Source of the DNA: Undibacterium_A arcticum
GTDB taxonomy: Bacteria > Pseudomonadota > Gammaproteobacteria > Burkholderiales > Burkholderiaceae_D
Reading direction: 5' to 3' (one strand)
Assembly: GCF_042660705.1 (NCBI RefSeq)
Contig: NZ_JBHSUQ010000001.1
DNA length: 64,000 bases
Each line of letters starts with the position of its first letter. The stretch's first letter is position 1. Positions 57,704 through 64,000 of the stretch are shown piece after piece. A program made the translations under genes and the position numbers. The notes beneath the pieces were generated by a model. The model searched no databases and was not told the origin of the DNA. It saw only the letters and a list, made by a program, of their open reading frames with translations.

Positions 57704-58978
57704 ATGATGTCTTCGTTCAATTCCCCGATCGGCTCCGGTCCGCTGCCGCGCCGCAATAGTCGCAGTGCCACGATACAGTATGGTGCGCGCCGAATTATCG
57801 TGGGCGGCGGTGCGCCAGTCGTGGTGCAGTCGATGACCAACACCGATACTGCCGATGCGATCGCCACGGCGATCCAGATCAAGGAACTGGCGCGTGCCGG
57901 ATCCGAGTTGGTTCGCATCACCGTCAATAACCCGGAAGCTGCCGCCGCCGTTCCTGCGATCCGCGAACAGCTCGACAAAATGGACGTCGATGTGCCGCTG
58001 GTCGGCGATTTCCATTACAACGGCCATACGTTGCTGAAGGATTATCCTGACTGCGCTCGAGCCCTGTCAAAATATCGGATCAACCCGGGTAACGTCGGGC
58101 AGGGCGCCAAACGCGATACGCAGTTTGCGCAAATGATCGAAACCGCCTGTCGCTATGACAAGCCGGTACGGATCGGTGTCAACTGGGGCAGCCTGGATCA
58201 GGCCTTGCTGGCGCGCATCATGGACGAAAACGCGCAGCGCGCCGAACCATGGGAAGCACAGGCGGTGATGTATCAGGCACTGGTCACCTCTGCCATCGAA
58301 AATGCGCAGCGTGCCGAACAGCTGGGACTGGCCGGCGACAAGATCATCCTGTCCTGCAAGGTGTCCGGCGTGCAGGATCTGATCGCGGTGTATCGCGAAC
58401 TGGCGCGCCGCTGCGATTATCCCTTGCACCTTGGCTTGACCGAAGCCGGCATGGGCAGCAAGGGTATCGTCGCGTCGACCGCAGCCTTGTCGGTGTTGCT
58501 GCAAGAGGGCATCGGCGACACCATCCGCATTTCGCTGACACCTGAGCCGGGCGGCGACCGCACTCGGGAAGTGATCGTCGCACAGGAAATTCTGCAGACC
58601 ATGGGCTTGCGCAAATTTGCGCCGATGGTGATTGCCTGCCCCGGTTGCGGACGTACCACGTCCACCGTATTCCAGGAACTGGCCGACAATATTCAGACCT
58701 ATTTGCGTGACCAGATGCCGCTCTGGAAAAAACAATACCCCGGTGTCGAAGGCATGAATGTCGCCGTGATGGGTTGTATCGTGAACGGTCCCGGCGAATC
58801 GAAGCACGCCAATATCGGCATCAGCCTGCCCGGCACCGGGGAATCGCCTGCGGCGCCGGTGTTTGTCGATGGCGAGAAAAAAGTAACGCTGCGCGGCGAG
58901 CGCATCGTTGAAGAATTCCAGGACATCGTGCTGGAATATGTCAAAACACATTATGGAAAAGAGACTGCCACGGCCTGA
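57704..58978 (+). CDS. ispG: 4-hydroxy-3-methylbut-2-en-1-yl diphosphate synthase IspG
   Basis: 424 residues. [40 protein letters not shown]; cluster cysteines in [17 protein letters not shown] and [18 protein letters not shown]. Converts MEcPP to HMBPP in the MEP isoprenoid pathway with a [4Fe-4S] cluster. Starts 6 bases after rodZ. Confidence 0.96.
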   Translation: MMSSFNSPIGSGPLPRRNSRSATIQYGARRIIVGGGAPVVVQSMTNTDTADAIATAIQIKELARAGSELVRITVNNPEAAAAVPAIREQLDKMDVDVPLVGDFHYNGHTLLKDYPDCARALSKYRINPGNVGQGAKRDTQFAQMIETACRYDKPVRIGVNWGSLDQALLARIMDENAQRAEPWEAQAVMYQALVTSAIENAQRAEQLGLAGDKIILSCKVSGVQDLIAVYRELARRCDYPLHLGLTEAGMGSKGIVASTAALSVLLQEGIGDTIRISLTPEPGGDRTREVIVAQEILQTMGLRKFAPMVIACPGCGRTTSTVFQELADNIQTYLRDQMPLWKKQYPGVEGMNVAVMGCIVNGPGESKHANIGISLPGTGESPAAPVFVDGEKKVTLRGERIVEEFQDIVLEYVKTHYGKETATA

Positions 58979-59005
58979 TCAGGGTTGCGGCATTCTGGAC
59001 GAAGC

Positions 59006-60351
59006 ATGTCAGAAAACAAAAAGACCGAAAAAATAGTTGCCGTGAAGGGGATGAACGACATCCTGCCGGCCGAGGCACCGCTGTGGGAGTTGTTCGAGAA
59101 CACAGTGCAGTCGGTGTTGAAAAGCTACGGTTTTCAGCAGATCCGCACTCCTATCGTGGAGCAGACGCCGCTATTCGCGCGCGCCATCGGCGCGGTCACC
59201 GACATCGTCGAAAAGGAGATGTATTCCTTCACCGATTCGATGAACGGCGACCAGTTGACCCTGCGTCCTGAAGGCACCGCGGGCGTCGTGCGCGCCGTGA
59301 TCGAACATAGCCTGGCGTACGAAGGACCGAAACGCCTGTGGTACGCGGGTCCAATGTTCCGCCACGAAAGGCCGCAGCGCGGCCGTTATCGCCAGTTCCA
59401 CCAGTTCGGCGCCGAGGCAATCGGCTTCACCGGGCCGGATATTGATGCCGAACTGATCATGCTGTGCCAGCGCCTGTGGGATGACCTGGGCCTCGAAAAC
59501 ATCAGGCTGGAGCTCAATTCGATCGGCGATGCCGACGAGCGCAACAAGCATCGCGTCGACCTGATCGCGTATCTGGAGCAGCACATCGACATCCTGGATG
59601 CCGAGGCGCAGCGCCGCATGTACACTAATCCGCTGCGTATTCTCGACACCAAGAATCCGGCGATGCAGGCGATGGTCAATGCGGCGCCCAAGCTGCTCGA
59701 TTACCTGGGCCCGGATTCGCTGGCACACTTCGAAGGTGTGCAAAAATCCTGAAGCATAACAATATCCCTTACACCGTCAACCCACGCCTGGTGCGCGGCA
59801 TGGATTACTACAACCGCACGGTTTTTGAATGGGTAACCGACCAGCTCGGCGCGCAGGGCACCGTGTGCGCCGGCGGCCGCTATGATCCGCTGGTTGAAAT
59901 GTTTGGCGGCAAGCCAACGCCCGCCTGCGGCTTTGGCATGGGCGTAGAGCGCCTGATTGAGCTGATGAAGGCGGCCGGCGAGCCGGCCACGCAGAATCAA
60001 TGCGACGTCTATCTGGTGCATCAGGGCGAGGCGGCGCAGCTGCAATCGTTCGTGCTGGCCGAGCGTTTACGCGATGCCGGGCTGGATGTTGTGCTACATT
60101 GCGCATCGGCCAACGCCGGCGGCAGCTTCAAGTCACAGATGAAGCGGGCCGACGCGAGCGGCGCAGCATTCGCGATCATCCTCGGCGACGACGAAATGCA
60201 TCAGAATGTCGCGATGATCAAGACCATGCGCGCTGACGACGGTGAGGGCAAGCAGACGCCGGTTCCTTTTGATGAGGTGGTGGACCACCTGGTCGACCAG
60301 ATCATCGGTGCCGCCGAGCACGAGCACGAACACATTCATTACCACCATTAA
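59006..60351 (+). CDS. hisS: histidyl-tRNA synthetase, frame broken once
   Basis: Class II synthetase: GMNDILPAE, motif 2 [47 protein letters not shown] (His-A), and the C-terminal anticodon domain. At 59742-59746 five A should be six, shifting [18 protein letters not shown] into frame. Composite is about 448 residues, family length. ATG 59006 fits the family start; the frame from 58985 adds 7 unlikely residues. Essential gene, so a sequence error is near certain. Confidence 0.96.
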
Positions 60352-60363
60352 CAGCAGACAATC

Positions 60364-61014
60364 ATGGCATACGACCTCGAAGAACAAGAACAGATCGCCT
60401 CCATCAAGGCATGGTGGAATCAGCACGGCAACCTGCTGACCTGGGTGCTGATCGTCGCGCTGGCGTCCTACGCGGCATGGACCGGCTGGAATACCTATCA
60501 GCGCAACCAGTCGACCCAGGCCTCGCAGTTGTACGACGAGCTGCAAAAGGCGGTGGCGGCGAAAGACAATGCCAAGGTGCAGCGGGCGGCCGCCGATATC
60601 GGCAGCAAATTCGGTAAAACGGCCTATGCACAGATGGCTGCACTGACCGCTGCCAAGAGCGCGTTTGATGCGAGCGATGTGAAGACCGCCAAGGAACGGT
60701 TGCAATGGGTGATCAACAACGGCAGTGCCGACGAATACAAGGCGATCGCAAAAATCCGTCTGGCCGGCATTCTGCTCGATGAAAAAGCCTATGACGAAGG
60801 CCTGAAACTGCTGTCCAGCGGTATTCCGAGCCAATTCGACGCCGACGTGGCCGATCGCAAGGGCGATATCCTGGTCGCACAAAACAAGATCCCCGATGCC
60901 CGGGTTGCCTATCAATCGGCGCTCGACAAAATGGACCAGAAAAATCCGGGCCGTCAGTTGATCCAGTTGAAACTGGACGCAATCGGTGGTGCGACCGCCA
61001 AACTTGTCGGTTAA
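60364..61014 (+). CDS. YfgM-like membrane-anchored TPR protein
   Basis: 216 residues. A short acidic cytosolic start (MAYDLEEQEQIASIKAWWNQHGN), one membrane helix (about 24-42), then a periplasmic TPR region (TQASQLYDELQKAVAAKD, AKERLQWVINNG, RLAGILLDEKAYDEGLKLL). YfgM binds the SecYEG translocon and periplasmic chaperones in E. coli. In an operon between hisS and bamB, the standard order. Confidence 0.9.
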   Translation: MAYDLEEQEQIASIKAWWNQHGNLLTWVLIVALASYAAWTGWNTYQRNQSTQASQLYDELQKAVAAKDNAKVQRAAADIGSKFGKTAYAQMAALTAAKSAFDASDVKTAKERLQWVINNGSADEYKAIAKIRLAGILLDEKAYDEGLKLLSSGIPSQFDADVADRKGDILVAQNKIPDARVAYQSALDKMDQKNPGRQLIQLKLDAIGGATAKLVG

Positions 61015-61032
61015 TCGGGAAAAAGGAAAACT

Positions 61033-62177
61033 ATGCGCGTAGCCGCTAAATTCGCGAGTCTTGCACTGATTTCCGCTCTGGCGGGATGCGCTTCGCTTAA
61101 CCCATTCAGCAAACCCGATCCCCGGACGAAGCCGGCGGCACTGGTCGACCTCAAGCCGACCCTGGCCGTCCGCACGGTCTGGTCGACCTCGATCGGTAAG
61201 GCGGGCGATTATATTTTTTCCCCCGCTTATGCCAGCGACAGCATCTTTGCCGCTGCCGCGGACGGCTCGCTGTCGCGACTGGATGCTGCGACCGGGCGCC
61301 AGCAATGGCGCATTGACGTCGGCACACGTTTGACAGCGGGTGTCGGCAGTGATGGCGATACGGTGGCAGTGGCCGGTGAAAAGGGTAGTCTGCTGGCTTT
61401 TGATGGTGCCGGCAAATTGCGCTGGAAGGCACAGAGTTCGAGCGAAATCCTGTCCACACCCGTAGTCGGGCAGGGATTGGTCATCGTTCGTAGCGTGGAC
61501 AACCGGATTGCCGCATACGACGCCGCAACCGGCGAGCGACGCTGGGTGGTGCAACGTGCCGCGCCGGCGCTGACGCTGCGTTCCGCGCCGGGTCTGGTGA
61601 TTGCCGGTCAGAGCGTATTTGTCGCATTGCCCGGCGGCCGGCTGCTGGCACTGGCTTTGAGCAACGGCGGTGCGCGCTGGGAAGTGGCGGTCGGCGATCC
61701 GCGCGGCGCGACCGAACTGGAGCGGATTGCCGATATTTCCGGCACACCAGTGATCGTCGGACATGATATTTGCGCGGTCGCCTACCAGGGTCGGGTTGCC
61801 TGTTTTGATGCCGCCAACGGCGCAGGTCGCTGGGCCCGGCCATTGTCCAGCAATGTCGGCCTGAGCGCAGACGAGCGCTTCGTGTTACCTCTGATGAGCA
61901 TGGCAGCGTCACTGCCTTTGTCCGTGACTCCGGCCAAGGGGCATGGCGCAACGATCAACTGACCAATCGTCGCCTGTCGGCGCCGGCGTCGTTTGAGCGT
62001 GCGGTGGCCGTGGGAGATTATCAGGGATATATCCACTTCCTGTCGCGTGAAGATGGCTCTTTACTGGCGCGCGTGAGCACCGATGGCAGTGCTGTTCTTC
62101 CTGCTCCCGTCGTGGCCGGTGCCAATTTGATTTTTCAAACCCAATCAGGAACACTGGTCGCCTTAGCGTCCGAATAA
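61033..62177 (+). CDS. bamB: outer-membrane assembly lipoprotein BamB, frame broken once
   Basis: Lipoprotein signal LALISALAGC (Cys about residue 19) followed by a PQQ-like beta-propeller with repeated blades (AAADGSLSRLDAATGRQQWRI, SVDNRIAAYDAATGERRWVV, AYQGRVACFDAANGAGRWAR). At about 61889-61892 the frame is off by one; beyond it the last blade reads DEHGSVTAFVRDSGQGAWRNDQ and ends at 62175-62177. Composite is about 380 residues. Part of the BAM complex inserting outer-membrane proteins. Confidence 0.93.
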
Positions 62178-62184
62178 GAATTTG

Positions 62185-63524
62185 ATGAAGCCGGTTATTG
62201 CACTTGTAGGTCGACCCAACGTCGGAAAATCCACGCTTTCAATCGTCTCACGCGCTCGCGTGATGCGCTGGTGGCAGATATGCCGGGGTTAACCCGCGAT
62301 CGCCATTATGGCGAAGGCCGCATGGGCGAGCGTCCATTCCTGGTGATCGATACCGGCGGTTTTGAGCCGGTCGCCAAGGAAGGCATCATGCATCAAATGG
62401 CCAAGCAGACCAAGCAAGCTGTGGCCGAGGCCGATGTCATCGTGTTTATCGTCGACGGTCGCCAGGGCCTGACGCCGCATGACAAGACGATTACCGAATT
62501 CCTGCGCAAGGCCGGCCGGCCGGTGGTATTGGTCGTCAACAAGGCCGAGGGCATGAAATACAGCGCAGTCGCGAGCGATTTTTACGAATTGGGGCTGGGC
62601 GATCCGCTGGCCGTGTCTTCGGCTCATGGCGACGGCGTGCACGACATGCTGGACGAGGCGCTCAATATCGCATTTGCCAACCAGCCGCCGATCGAAGAGG
62701 AGGCCGATCCTGCCGTGCGCGGCACCAAGCTTGCGATAGTCGGTCGCCCCAATGTCGGTAAATCGACGCTGGTCAATGCCTTGTTGGGCGAAGAGCGGGT
62801 GATCGCTTTTGACATGCCCGGCACCACTCGTGACTCGATCGAAATCCCGTTCGAGCGCGATGGACGGCACTACACCCTGATTGACACCGCCGGCATTCGG
62901 CGGCGCGGCAAGGTGTTCGAAGCGATCGAAAAGTTTTCCGTCGTCAAGACCCTGCAATCCATTTCCGAAGCGAATGTGGTGCTGCTGTTGCTGGATGCGC
63001 AGCAGGATATTTCGGAACAAGATGCACATATCGCCGGCTTTGTCCTGGAAACTGGTCGTGCGCTGGTGGTGGGCGTCAACAAGTGGGATGGCCTGCAGTC
63101 CGATCGGCGCGATGAAATCAAGATCGACATCGAGCGCAAGCTCAATTTCCTGTCATTTGCCAAGTTTCATTTCATCTCGGCGCTGAAATCTTCCGGTATC
63201 GGGCCATTAATGAAGTCGGTCGATGCCGCGTATGCTGCCGCAATGATCGATTTGTCGACGCCCAAACTGACGCGTGCACTGATCGAAGCAGTCGAACATC
63301 AGGAACCGCGGCGCAAGGGGTCGATCAGGCCAAAATTGCGTTATGCACATCAGGGCGGCCAGAATCCGCCGATCATCGTGATCCATGGCAATGCTTTGGA
63401 GGCGGTTGGTGATCCATACAAACGGTATCTGGAGAAGCATTTCCGCGATACGTTCTCGCTGGTAGGCACGCCATTGCGGATTGAATTGCGCACCGGCAAG
63501 AACCCATTCGCAATGCCAAAATAA
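62185..63524 (+). CDS. der: ribosome-associated GTPase Der, frame broken near the start
   Basis: The start [18 protein letters not shown] (ATG 62185) carries the first GTPase P-loop; one T is missing at 62237-62239, after which the frame reads [25 protein letters not shown]. The second GTPase has [21 protein letters not shown] and [16 protein letters not shown]; a KH-like domain ends the protein. About 447 residues. Needed for 50S subunit maturation. Follows bamB after 7 bases. Confidence 0.95.
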
Positions 63525-63713
63525 CCCCGAATTTCGGGCGTGGCCGATTTTTTACCGGATCCGGCCTTGATTCAGAGGGCTAGCGTCGAAAATGTAAGAA
63601 TTCGATTTCGTTTGTGCGAATAATTTGCATTCATATTAAGATCTAACCGTTACGCACTTGAAAAGATTCGAGTCGTCTCCAACTCTCTAACACAACAACA
63701 TAATGGAGCTGTC

Positions 63714-63950
63714 ATGAGCAATAAAGGGCAACTGTTACAAGACCCGTTTCTGAATGCCTTACGAAAAGAGCATGTCCCGGTGTCGATCTATCTGGTCAAT
63801 GGGATCAAGCTTCAAGGCCATATCGAATCATTTGACCAATACGTGGTTCTACTGCGCAACACAGTGACCCAAATGGTCTACAAGCATGCCATTTCTACCG
63901 TGGTGCCAGCACGCGCCGTCAATCTCGCCATTGAATCCGACGCGGAGTAA
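63714..63950 (+). CDS. hfq: RNA chaperone Hfq
   Basis: 78 residues: [41 protein letters not shown] and the Sm2 motif [10 protein letters not shown]. Full hexameric core with a short acidic tail, as in other Burkholderiales. Binds sRNAs and mRNAs. ATGGAGCTGTC ribosome site before ATG 63714; a 189-base upstream gap suits its own promoter. Confidence 0.97.
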   Translation: MSNKGQLLQDPFLNALRKEHVPVSIYLVNGIKLQGHIESFDQYVVLLRNTVTQMVYKHAISTVVPARAVNLAIESDAE

Positions 63951-63965
63951 AGTATCACTGCATCT

Positions 63966-64000
63966 ATGTCTCGTGCAGCGACCCTGACCACGCGCGCCGC
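63966..64000 (+). CDS. hflX: start of a GTPase HflX gene, cut by the window edge
   Basis: ATG 63966 opens a frame reading MSRAATLTTRA to the edge. Only 11 codons are visible, so the call rests on position: hflX follows hfq in most proteobacteria, and the residues fit a Burkholderiales HflX start. The start is 15 bases after the hfq stop. Confidence 0.5.
   Translation, partial: MSRAATLTTRA

Overview
The window is a chromosomal segment of a betaproteobacterium, most likely Oxalobacteraceae (order Burkholderiales). Pointers are the block acnA - citE-like - mdh - (GntR) - sdhCDAB - sdhE - gltA - sucAB - lpdA - zapE, the orders surE-pcm-nlpD-rpoS-rlmD and ndk-rlmN-pilW-rodZ-ispG-hisS-yfgM-bamB-der-hfq(-hflX), a DUF2863 gene, and Porin_4-type porins. 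Base composition is fairly G+C-rich with an A+T-richer patch at about 13.1-15.5 kb. Assignment is by gene content and order only; no database search was possible.

Layout. (1) 1-5.6 kb: an aromatic-compound catabolic cluster (extradiol-type VOC dioxygenase, FAD monooxygenase, small helix-turn-helix-like protein, Rieske oxygenase, its flavin/[2Fe-2S] reductase, a porin). (2) 5.6-12.3 kb: accessory DNA with a truncated chemoreceptor, an FRG-domain protein, a secreted SUMF1-fold protein, the left end of a degraded IS3-like element, and a four-gene operon resembling the Thr-phosphorylation control module of type VI secretion (FHA-less TagH, PP2C phosphatase, Ser/Thr kinase with a PEGA-like tail, TssQ lipoprotein) without structural T6SS genes beside it. 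(3) 12.3-15.6 kb: a keto-acid hydratase followed by three A+T-richer genes (unknown, HEPN-motif, Mrr-like PD-(D/E)xK) ending at a tRNA-Pro(GGG): a possible defence island. (4) 15.9-19.6 kb: M14 carboxypeptidase, CYTH protein, DUF2863 protein, small membrane protein. (5) 19.7-37.7 kb: nearly the whole TCA cycle, with a GntR regulator and a palindromic operator in the mdh/GntR divergent region and a structured RNA leader before sucA. (6) 37.8-46.6 kb: ZapE, a secreted coiled-coil protein, a housekeeping PP2C, DUF465 protein, DinG-type helicase, an intact porin and an IS30-type element. (7) 46.7-64 kb: quinone oxidoreductase, surE-pcm-nlpD-rpoS-rlmD, BI-1 protein, then ndk through hfq and the first codons of hflX.

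Two related 166-174 bp elements with inverted ends (36040-36213 and 40912-41077) and a 143 bp element with TA flanks (11988-12130) look like miniature transposable elements.

Reading-frame quality. About twenty genes, including essential ones (mdh, sdhD, sucA, hisS, der, bamB), carry a one- or two-base frame break, nearly always in or beside a short homopolymer and mostly a lost base. Simultaneous loss of these genes is not credible, so I treat the breaks as sequencing or assembly errors and give composite genes. The corrections reveal hidden sequence, for example the PEGA-like end of the kinase and the true C-terminus of the TssQ-like lipoprotein.
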